64,000 bases of DNA from Prostheceraeus crozeri (GCA_907163375.1 CAJQUW010001446.1:248001-312000), one strand, 5' to 3'; shown: positions 48,157-57,685, numbered from the stretch's first letter. Program-made: numbers and translations. The notes: generated from the letters alone by a model not told the origin.

Positions 48157-48399
48157 GTGAAGACGATGACTGTGCCATGTGAACTGAACTATCATTATGA
48201 TTTTCGTGAAGTCACATCATCAAATAATCTCACTTATGAAGTGGAGCTATTTCCAGCAGCACATATGACTAACTGGCACCCATATCATGTTCATGTGTTC
48301 CATAATGGAAAGGTTGTGATAACAGGCATTAAAGACCCAAATGATGTTCCTTCCATCCTATGTGATTTGAGAAAAATATTTGTGAAATCTACACTGTAG
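48157..48399 (+). CDS. Polinton small protein, possibly TBP-like half-saddle (80 aa)
   Basis: An 80-codon frame beginning four bases after the previous stop (MKTMTVPCELNYHYDFREVT). It contains ELFPAAHMTNWHPYHVHVFH, then NGKVVITGIKDPNDVPSI and a terminal helix LCDLRKIF. The order F-(A)-A..M......V.VF.(N/S)GKVV.TG.K resembles the TBP repeat (FAAVIMR...ALIFSSGKMVCTGAKS). A neighbouring segment shows the same pattern, so the pair may form a two-part TBP-like fold. This is inference from pattern, not a verified homology. Confidence 0.4.
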   Translation: MKTMTVPCELNYHYDFREVTSSNNLTYEVELFPAAHMTNWHPYHVHVFHNGKVVITGIKDPNDVPSILCDLRKIFVKSTL

Positions 48400-48517
48400 A
48401 CATGGAAATAACTAGAAAAAACTGTACATTTGTGAATACATAATGAAATGTAAACGTGTCTTGTTTTCCCTCTAAACCCAACGATTTGGAACATAAAAAC
48501 AAGGACATTTACATATA

Positions 48518-48531
48518 AATAAAGCTTTATT
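48518..48531. terminator. Palindromic bidirectional poly(A) signal
   Basis: AATAAAGCTTTATT is a perfect 14-base palindrome, so AATAAA reads on both strands. It lies between the ends of the converging plus-strand (stop at 48399) and minus-strand (stop at 48578) gene sets. Confidence 0.8.
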
Positions 48532-48577
48532 ACAAAGCAGATTCAATATACTTTGTAAGAATTGCATCATTTTTATA

Positions 48578-48991
48578 TCAGTCTTTCGAAAAAAGTTGTA
48601 AAGCACTTTCACAGTTATTTTTCAATTGTCTCTCGTTGACGAAATATAGCACATAACCACCGCACATGAGAGATACATTGCTTTGGAGTGGAAACGATGT
48701 AACTCTCTTAATCGTCCAGGAGAACCTATTCATCCATAGTGCAATGTCATGTAAGCGAGGTAGATTAAGAGAGTGAAAATATTCGGCCACTTTATAGCGA
48801 TTGTTGTACACTGCAACCCAATCTTTGCCAGGAAGATTGTTGCTATCCGTATTGATGATAAGCGAACAAGGATAGAAAGGAATTGAATTAGGTAAATTAT
48901 ATCTAGAAGAGACATCAAGAAATATTGTCTTGGAGTAGGGATGAGTATTCCCCATTTTCCTCAAGATTTCGGTGTTGCTTAGGTTACTCAT
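48578..48991 (-). CDS. PRO: Polinton adenain-like cysteine protease
   Basis: Open frame of 137 codons. It starts MSNLSNTEILRKMGNTHPYS and includes NSIPFYPCSLIINTDSNNLP, GKDWVAVYNN and LQSNVSLMCGGYVLYFVNER. The order and spacing fit the adenovirus-protease family found in all Polintons (Thr-rich FLGVF start, NTD.S..PG..W..., Q-S...CG.Y). The family matures capsid proteins. It overlaps the start of the capsid gene's last bases by four (a stop/start overlap) and lies just beyond the shared poly(A) palindrome. Confidence 0.8.
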   Translation of the reverse strand: MSNLSNTEILRKMGNTHPYSKTIFLDVSSRYNLPNSIPFYPCSLIINTDSNNLPGKDWVAVYNNRYKVAEYFHSLNLPRLHDIALWMNRFSWTIKRVTSFPLQSNVSLMCGGYVLYFVNERQLKNNCESALQLFSKD

Positions 48992-50321
48992 CTCTGATAG
49001 CTGACAGTTACGTCTCGCATTCTCGATCTTTCAACTTTGCTATCATAGATAGGATAAATGAGACAAGTAATTGTTTTCTTCAAAAGTGACTCAAATGATA
49101 CCTCTAGTCGTAGATTACCAGGCTTTGTAACTGCTACACTTTCACCACCTAGATCTGCATCTGCTGTGAGATTGTATATAATGAAGAAGTAACCATTCTT
49201 GTACATATCCATTGTAATTCCATTTGAATCATCTGTGTTAGACATGCTCAGTGCAGTGAAAGTAGAACCATATTCACGTGCAAATTTGCCCTCTTTAAAA
49301 TTAGGCTCATAAGCTTTGCAAGCAGCACATGTTCCATCCTGATAGAGTGCTAGTTTACTAACGTTAAAGTGTTGGAAATTAAATGGATTCTTTTCAAAAG
49401 CACCAATAAATGACTCATTTTCCACAAATGTGATATACACCGCCCTCGGCATCGCAGTGGGAAAAAGATTTGGGTAGGCATGAGAGGATGATCCCGCATC
49501 AATTGTGAAGTTTGTTAACACACTGTGATTAACTGGATAGATTGCATTACTTTTCCTCAATCCTGTCGCATGCTCGTTGATGACTGACGGGTTCACTGTT
49601 ACTCTCCTTACATAGAGCACGGCACTACTTATGTTGATTTGATAGTTTGTAGCTCCAAAAGCCATTAACGCGAACTCAGAATTTGCACGAATAAATTTTG
49701 TTTGCATTTTAACCTGTGATAGTAGATGTCTAGATTGACGAAGGAAATCAAGATAGACAGATCCTTTCAAGTATAATTCCTTTGAATCTGCTGTCAATTC
49801 CATTCGTTTTTTAAACCTCCATTTGAAGCCTCATCAAATTTCCCTTGCTGATCATCATACCAGCCGGCAACTTGCAAGTGTGACTGTTTAGCTTGCTTCT
49901 GAAATTACGTCATTGTATTTATATATGCTCCATAGGGATATACTCGATCCCCTCTTTCAATCTGTTTGTCATTCAATATTAAATACACATCTGAGAATAG
50001 ACTGGCAATAGGAAGATTTGTCAATCCCACTTTATCCTTGGTTGAATCAATATTGGTACCATCAGTCTTCTTAATTTGTATACACAATTCTAAATCAATG
50101 GATTGACAGTCAATATAATCTTGAGGATTGGCAGGTATATCAAACTGAATAGGCTGCTGGTTACCATCGATATTTGTTGTGGGGACTATGTCTACAATTG
50201 TTGAGGTAATGATGTCAGTTTGATAAGGCGGTGAATCAAAGAAACACAAAGCCGAATTGATACTCTGCATCGTATTAGCTTTACAAATATATTGTCTTCC
50301 TTCGCTTTGATTTGTTTCCAC
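48988..50321 (-). pseudogene. MCP: Polinton major capsid protein (double jelly-roll)
   Basis: The N-terminal half reads SALCFFDSPPYQTDIITSTI, then IQFDIPANPQDYIDCQSIDL and LFSDVYLILNDKQIERG with VYPYGAYI. The C-terminal half reads SSAVLYVRRVTVNPSVINEH, FTIDAGSSSHAYPNLFPTAM and FEKNPFNFQHFNVSKLALYQDG. These are the conserved blocks of the Polinton capsid proteins often annotated as 'F54H12.2-like', shown to be double jelly-rolls. It is broken in about one place. It would form the capsid shell together with the basic protein upstream. Confidence 0.88.
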
Positions 50322-50754
50322 TCGCTGTGGAATTTCGTTTGCGCTTTCTTGTTTTCACACGACGTCTTGATTTAGAACGTGCTGCTCTGGTGGGCTTTTC
50401 ACTTTTCCTACGCCTTTGCTTAGTAACTCGACCTGATCCAACTTGTCTTGACTTCCTACGTTTCTTCCGAACTGTCTTTGTTAAATCATCTAATGCGTCT
50501 ATGGCAGATTGCTGTGCACGCAATTTCATAGATTCACCGATATCCTCCCCTTGAAGTCCATCAGCTGCAACATTTGCACCAAAGTCTAAAGCTCTGTTTC
50601 CAACCCACTTCATGAATGGTACACCATACTTTTTGAGTGTTGGGAGAACCATACGTCTTAGTGCACCAAATATGCCTCCTCCAACTTGTCGTCTACCTCC
50701 AGCATACACGGGATAGCCGCTCTGATAGGATGGACCACTGTAAATGCCTGACAT
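50281..50754 (-). CDS. Polinton basic, Gly-rich virion-like protein (157 aa)
   Basis: Open frame starting MSGIYSGPSYQSGYPVYAGG. A Gly-rich part is followed by GGGIFGALRRMVLPTLKKYG and an amphipathic stretch FMKWVGNRALDFGANVAADG, and the last 60 residues are Arg/Lys-rich (RRRKSEKPTRAARSKSRRRV). It overlaps the capsid gene start by about 40 bases. The layout resembles the small basic proteins of Polintons and adenovirus cores (membrane-active and DNA-condensing); the exact equivalent is not certain. Confidence 0.7.
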   Translation of the reverse strand: MSGIYSGPSYQSGYPVYAGGRRQVGGGIFGALRRMVLPTLKKYGVPFMKWVGNRALDFGANVAADGLQGEDIGESMKLRAQQSAIDALDDLTKTVRKKRRKSRQVGSGRVTKQRRRKSEKPTRAARSKSRRRVKTRKRKRNSTASGNKSKRRKTIYL

Positions 50755-50797
50755 TATATCCTGTGGATAATTACAGATCCTACAATAGCGTAAAGCC

Positions 50798-52402
50798 TTA
50801 ATCTCGTGTCCTGATGTGTGGGGTTAAAACAGTAACACCACCACAGAATGGTACTACTTCACCTGTGTCATCATGAATTGATATGTCAATTCTATTGATG
50901 ACATTTCTGCTCATTGGTACATACATCGTGTTAATAAATTCTCGATTGATTAGTTGCTTCCTCACGGATGAGAGCGGAAATGTGCGCAAAAGTGGGGCTT
51001 CAATGTGGCCAACCCTTGTATATTCAATAATGCTACAATAGACGTATAAGTTACTTATGTCCCACTCTAATGGTGGTGTTGTATCGCCCATTGATGTACC
51101 TTCATAAATAGTTGATTTTGTGAATCCCAATGTGGTCGTAAACACGCTATCCAGCTTAATAAGAGAGTTCTTCCCTACCTTTACAATCATGCGTTTCTTA
51201 TGTGGCTCATAAGAAAAGTGATATTCATCTGTATCAAGGTAATCTACACCAAACTCATTTAACTTTGTACACAATGCAGATGGCGTTTTCAAGCTTTCAA
51301 TGTTCAAATTAACTCTTTTCACCAGTTCAGTAGAAAGAGTCAATTCATCACCCAATATGTCTTCGCTGTATACGTGGATATCCCATGAAACGTTTGTTGA
51401 TGCTTTGAGTTTAGAAGAGGATAATTGAACCTCATATGTATCATTTAATCCTGTCAGCAAAGGTGCGCTTTCAAGGCCTTTAAACATCCCAAACATTTCA
51501 GATCTGAATTCAATAACAGCGGACTCAGACTTTTCCAATGGTGTCTTTTTAGTGAAAACAAGAAATTCTACCTCTGTTTCAACAGTAAATAAAGTTACTT
51601 TCTCTTTCTTATATTCACAAGTCATTGAAGTTTCTGGCACTGATCCTTGAATCTTTCTTGCAACGTCTACAACACTTCTAATAACTTCAAATTGATTCTT
51701 TACGCGGATGCTCCTTTTTTGTAATGCATACAATGGCACGATTCTACATCGAAAATCAGTGACTTTCCTTTCCGAATTCCACCTACGTCCATTGTACCAA
51801 TACCTTGATGAGAACGTTGTTCTGGAATACCCAAAAGTATGACTCAAATCCTTGCCCAACACAAGAAGCACATGCTTCCCTTCCTTCAACAATTTTGTTG
51901 ACCCCTTTATGACTGGTCTGCAGAATTTATTCAAAGTCAGCTTGAAGAGATCATTTATTCGTTCAAACATTCTACCGATTTCCTTTTCTGTATCTTGCAA
52001 GCTCATTGTGGGAACCTTAGAATCAAAAGTTGACGTTGCAAATGCCTTTTGAATTTTAATCATGTTTTGGACAGATGGTAAAGATGTTGAAAAAGGATGT
52101 AAAGTTAGATGATGAAAAGCCCATGTACCATGTAGACTATTTTGAAATATGCGAAAGCAATCATCCTTCTCTCGCACTTCTTTATGTAATTCAAAATAGT
52201 TGTTTTTTAGCAAACTGATATCGTTGTAATAAGTAATTTCAGTTAAAGCAACTTCATGGGGTCCATGCAGAGTAATTGGATTAGCAAATTCAACAGAGCA
52301 TTGAGATGGTCTGTTGCCTGGGGATATCTTTGGGTTGCCATTGCTTGGAAGAATAATGTTGAAGTTAGTAGACATGTTGACCTCATGTATGGAAGAAGTC
52401 AC
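50798..52402 (-). CDS. Polinton large virion-type protein (534 aa)
   Basis: A fully open frame of 534 codons. An internal MSTNFNIILPSNGNPKIS precedes QCSVEFANPITLHGPHEVAL and TEITYYND. The N-terminal block corresponds to a widespread Polinton family of the form 'F-Y-V-x-L-P-S-N...T.Y...L..P..L.G.WEVGL.EI.Y'. These are usually assigned as virion-associated (minor capsid or fibre-like) proteins encoded beside the capsid gene. The C-terminus is beta-rich (VRKQLINREFINTMYVPMSR and NRIDISIHDDTGEVVPF). Its precise role is not established. Confidence 0.65.
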   Translation of the reverse strand: MTSSIHEVNMSTNFNIILPSNGNPKISPGNRPSQCSVEFANPITLHGPHEVALTEITYYNDISLLKNNYFELHKEVREKDDCFRIFQNSLHGTWAFHHLTLHPFSTSLPSVQNMIKIQKAFATSTFDSKVPTMSLQDTEKEIGRMFERINDLFKLTLNKFCRPVIKGSTKLLKEGKHVLLVLGKDLSHTFGYSRTTFSSRYWYNGRRWNSERKVTDFRCRIVPLYALQKRSIRVKNQFEVIRSVVDVARKIQGSVPETSMTCEYKKEKVTLFTVETEVEFLVFTKKTPLEKSESAVIEFRSEMFGMFKGLESAPLLTGLNDTYEVQLSSSKLKASTNVSWDIHVYSEDILGDELTLSTELVKRVNLNIESLKTPSALCTKLNEFGVDYLDTDEYHFSYEPHKKRMIVKVGKNSLIKLDSVFTTTLGFTKSTIYEGTSMGDTTPPLEWDISNLYVYCSIIEYTRVGHIEAPLLRTFPLSSVRKQLINREFINTMYVPMSRNVINRIDISIHDDTGEVVPFCGGVTVLTPHIRTRD

Positions 52403-52405
52403 ATG

Positions 52406-53655
52406 TTATATTAGCTTAAAAGCTACGAGTGTCTCCCACCTCCACATTTTGCAGATCCTGGTTATCCAGCTATTGAATGAATCAGGATACCCTTTCCATT
52501 TAACTAGATATTTCCTTTGATTGCCATGACCTTTCCTCCTAATTATTTTGTCAATCATATAAACCTCGTCACTTCTGTCTACTACTTGCAATTCATATGA
52601 GTAAAATTTTCCTTCAATTAGACTACCATGGTAATCTATCAATTTGTGCATGATGGGTCTAAATTTTGTATTTACTTCATCCACAAAAGACTCTTCTTCA
52701 GTCCAATTAGGTAGATAGCCCTTCTCAAATGCAGACTTAACCTTCGAATTCCGAACTCTATCACTAACATTTATTTTCTTTTCATTAGAAATGTTCTTCG
52801 CTTTCTTATCACACAATCAAAGCCATACATCCATTGCATTATCTGGGGGTAACATCAATTGGCCGCATCTTAATAATACGATGATAGCTTTCATTGTAAT
52901 TCTTGACAAATTTCTGCAGCTCACCTACCCAAACATGTGTATTTTTTGCAGTTAAATAGCGCCATACTTTCGTTTTTAATGTGCGATTGAACCTCTCAAC
53001 CATGGCAGCTTTATAAGCACTTTTAACGCTAAACAATTCCACATTATGACTTTTAAGGAGACTTCGAACATGAGAGTTCTCAAATTCCTTGCCTTGATCG
53101 GTCTGTATTCTTTGTGGAACACGCCCCTCATCGAAAATACTCTGAAAAGCCGCGTCAACTTCTGGTCCTCGTTTAGATTTCAGCGCACGTGCCCAAGCAT
53201 AGCGAGATAAAATATCTATTGCGGTTAAGATGTATTTATAGCCATCATTGTACTGTGATATTTGTTGCATGTCAGCCAAGTCCGCTTGCCATTGACTATC
53301 TATATTGTTGACAACATATTTTCTCGTTGGAAATCGCTTTCTCGCATTTTTGTGAAGAGTGTAAGTCGATTGACTCCTTAACCACTTCTTGACTTTCTCT
53401 ATTCCCACACCTACTGCACGAGCTAAAACCTCCGGACGACTGAAACTTGCGGGTTGATTTAAGTCGTAATAAATCTCCCTCAGCTTCACGGCAGTACTCA
53501 TCGTCTTTGTTCTGATTTGCACGCGTATTACTTGCACAGCAACTGCTAACACAATTGATATCAACCTCTATGCCCTCTTCTCCTTTAGCTTCGAGCGCAG
53601 ATTTCAAACAACAGCAAAATTTTTGTAGCGACATGATATGAGAGAAGCAAAGCAC
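52406..53655 (-). pseudogene. INT: Polinton integrase with C-terminal chromodomain
   Basis: The core reads NIDSQWQADLADMQQIS (first catalytic Asp), then YKYILTAIDILSRYAWARAL, RIQTDQGKEFENSHV (second Asp) and YKAAMVERFNRTLKTKVW (Glu): a retroviral-type rve DDE integrase. An N-terminal helical region precedes it (SRPEVLARAVGVGIEKVKKW). Downstream is a chromodomain, YMIDKIIRRKGHGNQRKYLV followed by KWKGYPDSFNSWI, which may steer integration to marked chromatin. The gene is broken in one or two places. Confidence 0.92.
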
Positions 53656-53712
53656 AATTTATATTTACTTAACATTTACTATCATCCTTTCCAACACGCA
53701 TTGAGCACCTAG

Positions 53713-54320
53713 TAGCTCTTTTTTGGTTGAGGTTCATCGGGATCATGAAGCTCTCGCTTGACCGCTATCGTGGGTGTTTTACTTCTTGATCCATCTTGTA
53801 AGTGACCCTTATCCAATTCATTCACAGTCGGTCCTCCAATGATATTGTGAGGTACATTTTGATCAGATAAAATTTTCTGAAAATATGACCACCCTTGTGG
53901 TGCACATAGTTTTCACCCTACATCTCTGACAGCATATTGCAGAAGGTCATCTATGTGACTATTTCTAATAACATCACCAGTTGTTTCATCTATTATCTCC
54001 CCTCTCTCATTGAACTTCACATGTGGATCAATGAAGTCAAATAATCGCTCAGCGCGCACACGATATGGTGGAGGTGTTGACAAGGTTATAAATCGTCGCA
54101 ACTTGTCACGAATCTGTCGCCTTTCATCAATGTTTTCAGCTGCTAACTGCATTCGTCGATAGGGATCCCTAGTCTTCTGAATTTCCATATCCTTTTGTGT
54201 TAGTTCCTTAAGTTGATTTGTAATAGGTTGATCTATATTTTCTACTTCTTGTGCACTTGGTAATGTAGTCAATTGTACATACTCCTCTTGAGGAATGACT
54301 ACCATCTTTAAATACGACAT
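53713..54320 (-). pseudogene. Polinton unrecognised protein (PW-type candidate)
   Basis: The N-terminal part reads MSYLKMVVIPQEEYVQLTTL, then a charged helical stretch (KELTQKDMEIQKTRDPYRRM). The middle has PPPYRVRAERLFDFIDPHVK and GEIIDETTGDVIRNSHIDDL. Further coding follows near 53720-53890 and contains APQGWSYFQKI and ends in PKKSY-like residues. Proteins with this start and a disordered C-terminus recur between integrase and ATPase in Polintons. The function is unknown. About one break. Confidence 0.55.
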
Positions 54321-54359
54321 GTTTGAAAATCATAAGGCAACAAAGTACATTGCTTAAAA

Positions 54360-54995
54360 CTAACTGTGAACCGAGAAAACTGTCATTGGTTCAACGGAAT
54401 TAGGTATGATATTAGTTCGAAATCGAAGTCGTTCCGGACATTCCTGGGTTAGATCAATAAATAGATAGCCATGTGGTTTCCTTGTTACATCTTCATATAT
54501 TTTTGAAAAAACTTTAGGTTGTTGAGGTAATATCTGTCTACTGAGATGATGTATCTGACTGCTGTCTCTTGGATTTTTAAATATTGTCAAATAATGTGTA
54601 TTTAAACTCCTAGCTCTTTGCTCTTTCCCTCCATCAAAAATGTTTTGGGTGATATAGATTATGAAGGCTCTCCTATGATGTGCTGTCTGAATAAACATTT
54701 CAGTTACATCTTTCGATGATTTGCTTTCGCGGAATAGATCATCTAGTACAGTTAAGTCACCTGCTTTGATGTCTTCAGTTGTCGGTAACCCTTGCTTCAC
54801 ATAATAACCTTTCTGGCGAAGTGCAGAATGTAGTTGTGGTTGAAAAATACCATAATACCATTTAACTATTTTAATTTCTTTATTAAACATCTCATTTATA
54901 AATTGTAGTAATTGAGTTACAAAAATAGTTTTACCGGACTGACTTGGTCCGGCCACACACATTGTACGATCAGTGAATAGGCGAAAATCTGTCAT
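54360..54995 (-). CDS. ATP: Polinton packaging ATPase (FtsK/HerA type)
   Basis: Open frame of 211 codons. Walker A is at residues 16-23 (VAGPSQSGKTIFVTQLLQF) and Walker B is AGDLTVLDDLF near residue 85. Later motifs include FIIYITQNIFDGGKEQRARS (sensor region) and SLNTHYLTIFKNPRD. Size and motifs fit the genome-packaging ATPases of Polintons, adenovirus-like and PRD1-like viruses, which pump DNA into the capsid. It is complete in length and looks whole. Confidence 0.92.
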   Translation of the reverse strand: MTDFRLFTDRTMCVAGPSQSGKTIFVTQLLQFINEMFNKEIKIVKWYYGIFQPQLHSALRQKGYYVKQGLPTTEDIKAGDLTVLDDLFRESKSSKDVTEMFIQTAHHRRAFIIYITQNIFDGGKEQRARSLNTHYLTIFKNPRDSSQIHHLSRQILPQQPKVFSKIYEDVTRKPHGYLFIDLTQECPERLRFRTNIIPNSVEPMTVFSVHS

Positions 54996-55071
54996 CCTGA
55001 AATTTCAAAAGCTTTAAAGACTAGCACCGACCAGTTTGCTTAGAATAAAACAAGTCATGTTTCATAACAAC

Positions 55072-55077
55072 TTTATT
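55072..55077 (-). terminator. Poly(A) signal AATAAA
   Basis: AATAAA on the minus strand lies about 30 bases after the stop of the gene at 55104-55850 and before the ATPase start, so these neighbours probably have separate transcripts. Confidence 0.55.
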
Positions 55078-55103
55078 TACATTTAGAAACTTTCATTTCA
55101 CAT

Positions 55104-55850
55104 TCACAGCATTTGTGTTTCCTCATCAATGTCAGCATTAAAATAACTTCTCGCGTCAATTTGAGCATCTTGGCGTTTCAATTTCAACTTAACACTCCCT
55201 TCCTTAGATTTCCGTCCCCGCTTTTTGCATTCTTCAACATCCTTCCCATCTTTTGAAGTAGGTTTATCGATGGTGATTAGGCACTTATCAATCGGCATTG
55301 GCTCATAAACCAACAATAGAATTTTCATTCGTAACGATGCCACTTTTCCGGTTGAGCCGTGAGCACCAATGTATAGTCCGTTGACGTGTATTAAACCGAT
55401 ATATCGTCCTCGCTTCAGATCATCACACTCCATTGTATTTCCAAGTAGATCGAATGCTTGAAAGTGATCGGACAATTTCAAGAATAGTGTATCGAACTCG
55501 GGTAATTCCTTATAGCCAATTCTTTCCTCTAACGCCTTCCTCCAATTTGCAGGAGCACTTTCGGGCAACTTAACGCATTCCTTCGCCAAAGAGTCGATGG
55601 TTTTGAGTATCATCTGTTGCCATTTCGGAAAGGTCACTCACATTTGTCTCATGTTGCTATATCCAGATGAAGACATACCATTACTGTGGAAAAATGGAAC
55701 TTGAAGGTAGAAACCATCGTCACCATACCTCAACGTTTGGAAGTAAAAGGTATTTCCAATCCCTTGAACCTTCCTTGTCGGTCGGAATTTAAAGAGATCA
55801 CGTTCAAATGAATCGCTCTCCTCTCTAACTATAAACATTTTTTGAGACAT
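55104..55850 (-). pseudogene. Polinton unrecognised protein, Lys/Arg-rich C-terminus
   Basis: The N-terminal part is SQKMFIVREESDSFERDLFK and FRPTRKVQGIGNTFYFQTLR. The later part is helical (PKWQQMILKTIDSLAKECVK), then has a strand-rich region GRYIGLIHVNGLYIGAHGST and VASLRMKILLLVYEP, and ends basic (KKRGRKSKEGSVKLKLKRQD) with an acidic tip. The strand-rich middle recalls an OB-like fold, but I cannot assign it. A GTATATAAG box stands 88 bases upstream. About one break. Confidence 0.5.
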
Positions 55851-55937
55851 AATTCAATGTTGTACTTATTCGGAGCTTTTCAACCGCCGGCGATGAATGA
55901 TAGCTTGAAAGTGATTAAAAAGTACAAGCGCGTCTCT

Positions 55938-55946
55938 CTTATATAC
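55938..55946 (-). promoter_or_regulatory. TATA box (GTATATAAG)
   Basis: On the minus strand, 88 bases before the start of the gene at 55850. The same nine-base word occurs before the gene at 57069. Confidence 0.65.
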
Positions 55947-56088
55947 ATATTCACATGAGTCATTAATCAATGATGACGTGTCAATCAATGATTTGTCGTC
56001 TACAGCAACACTGTGGCACCTGCTACAACTTTCCCTAGTGGACTGTTGAGTACATTGTAAATGCTGTTTTCAATATCATTCAACATAT

Positions 56089-56448
56089 TCAAAACCCACT
56101 ACCTCCACGCTGAACTAAGTTCCGCCTTTTCATATCACTGCTCCTTGGATTTGAAAATTTTCTAATGCTGTTTAGAGAATCAGTACTCAATAAAGGCTTG
56201 TATATTGGGAGGCATTTGTGTATTGCAAAAGCCAAATCACGGATGAAATCATCACTTGAGTTTTGAATTAATTTGCACTTAACTTTATTATTTCGCATGC
56301 TGTCTAACTTTCGCAACGCCTTCTTAAACTGACTTGAAGGTCTAAAAGAAGCATTCTTCCGAGAAAAAGATGCCTTTCGTTTTGCAGTCATTTTTATTAT
56401 GATAAAAGCAAAGCATTTATGAAAATATACATTTTTGCTCAGTTCCAT
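56089..56448 (-). CDS. Polinton small basic protein (up to 119 aa)
   Basis: Open frame with likely start at the internal MTAKRKASFSRKNASF rather than the far upstream Met. It is Lys/Arg/Ser-rich with a helix FIRDLAFAIHKCLPIYKPLL. It ends MKRRNLVQRGGSGF, a tail also seen as 'R-K-x-L-V-Q-R-G-G-F' in short basic proteins of other Polintons. A virion-core role is possible but inferred. Confidence 0.55.
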   Translation of the reverse strand: MELSKNVYFHKCFAFIIIKMTAKRKASFSRKNASFRPSSQFKKALRKLDSMRNNKVKCKLIQNSSDDFIRDLAFAIHKCLPIYKPLLSTDSLNSIRKFSNPRSSDMKRRNLVQRGGSGF

Positions 56449-56457
56449 ACAACAAAG

Positions 56458-57069
56458 TCAAACGGTAACAGATGGTAGGTCGTAGTCATGAACATCACTC
56501 AAGGTCTGAGTCGTTGCACTTATAAGCTGCTCTATGTCACACATTAAATCCTTTGATAGAGGACAGCATGAAGAGCATGTTTTTGAAGGGAAGACTTTTA
56601 AAAGATTAGCATAGTATGCTCTAAACTTGATTATGTCCCACTCAACTTGCACTGCCACGTTGACGCTCATCGACGGGGGTCCGGCAAACATGTCCACCTT
56701 GAATTTGCCACCATTTTCCTCATAGTGGCCAAATGTGATTATATCATGCATGCAAGTCTTCAATTTCCGTGTTCTCATTTCACAATAGCAACGAGAACTC
56801 TGTGGAATAGCTTCCGTCAAACTCAGGGGTTTGAACACTTCATCGAGCCAAAATCTTAGTACTCGCGTAAGGGCATTGGTCAATGTCCTCATAAAGAGTT
56901 TCTGAAGTTCAACATCATCTTCACAATGGTGGAATGTGACAATATCCTCCATCAGATCTATAAGATCAGCTTTGTAACCAATGACATCATTTGAAGAGTA
57001 GAGAATCTTGCTAGTAAACAGATTGTCTTTGTGAATAATTGAAACAGGAATGATCGTGGTAAATGGCAT
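56458..57069 (-). CDS. Polinton unrecognised protein (203 aa)
   Basis: Open frame of 203 codons starting MPFTTIIPVSIIHKDNLFTS. It has a helical middle (LMEDIVTFHHCEDDVELQKL, FMRTLTNALTRVLRFWLDEV), then CYCEMRTRKLKTCMHDIITF and a CSSCCPLSKD cysteine cluster. No family recognised. Its own GTATATAAGG box lies about 55 bases upstream and its stop is near the next gene's start. It is intact in length. Confidence 0.6.
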   Translation of the reverse strand: MPFTTIIPVSIIHKDNLFTSKILYSSNDVIGYKADLIDLMEDIVTFHHCEDDVELQKLFMRTLTNALTRVLRFWLDEVFKPLSLTEAIPQSSRCYCEMRTRKLKTCMHDIITFGHYEENGGKFKVDMFAGPPSMSVNVAVQVEWDIIKFRAYYANLLKVFPSKTCSSCCPLSKDLMCDIEQLISATTQTLSDVHDYDLPSVTV

Positions 57070-57123
57070 GTTTATTAATGTCTACAATCCTCAACAAGTA
57101 TGATTGCAATAGAAGTGTGATAA

Positions 57124-57133
57124 CCTTATATAC
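57124..57133 (-). promoter_or_regulatory. TATA box (GTATATAAGG)
   Basis: On the minus strand, 55 bases upstream of the ATG at 57069, a normal core-promoter distance. Confidence 0.65.
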
Positions 57134-57179
57134 AAAAGCTGCACAATAGCAGCCAATCACAGACACGCATGATGACTCA

Positions 57180-57685
57180 TCATGAACGATATACAGTGAC
57201 TGTTGAAATTATTTCTCCATCACAAAAGGGACAAAATATAGTTTCCAATGGTACATAGCATGTAGAACACATGACAAAATGAGAATATGGTAACAAGAGA
57301 AGGGATTTTTCCCGTTCAAAACACCTAATGCAGTTCCGTTCACATAATAATTCAAACGTCTCTATTTCTAATTTCTTTCTGAAGTCACTTTCATTGATAG
57401 AACATTTTGATAAATCAATTGAAGGTTTCACTTTTTTATCTCCGTTTCAGAAAGTTCCAATTTCATCCTCCTAATTTCACTGTCTTTATAATGTAGCATT
57501 GAGAAATCCTCTATCCAACTACGATCCAAATTACGATTCATGGCATCCTCATCCAGATCCATTAGTCGTTCAACTAAATCACCAGCTTTGATATTTTCAT
57601 TTAGATATGTAACAGTTTCTATAGCCTTTAGCGAATAACCAAGGTTTCTTGCAACAATCCATGAAATTGGGAAACTAGCCATCAA
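57180..57685 (-). pseudogene. UBA-plus-RING gene like the C-terminal half of inhibitor-of-apoptosis proteins
   Basis: The first part reads FPISWIVARNLGYSLKAIET and NIKAGDLVERLMDLDEDAMN, a UBA-type three-helix pattern (GYS...I...V......) of the kind before the RING in IAPs. The last 50 residues read CIRCFEREKSLLLLPYSHFV, then MCSTCYVPLETIFCPFCDGE and a short tail ending TVTVYRS. Cysteine pairs C-x2-C, H-x3-C-x2-C and C-x2-C follow the IAP RING plan, including the hydrophobic tail after the last pair. No BIR domain is present. An IAP-like ubiquitin ligase would act in the cytoplasm on caspase pathways. The gene is last on the right edge of the Polinton, with its own TATA. It is broken in about one place. 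Confidence 0.65.
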
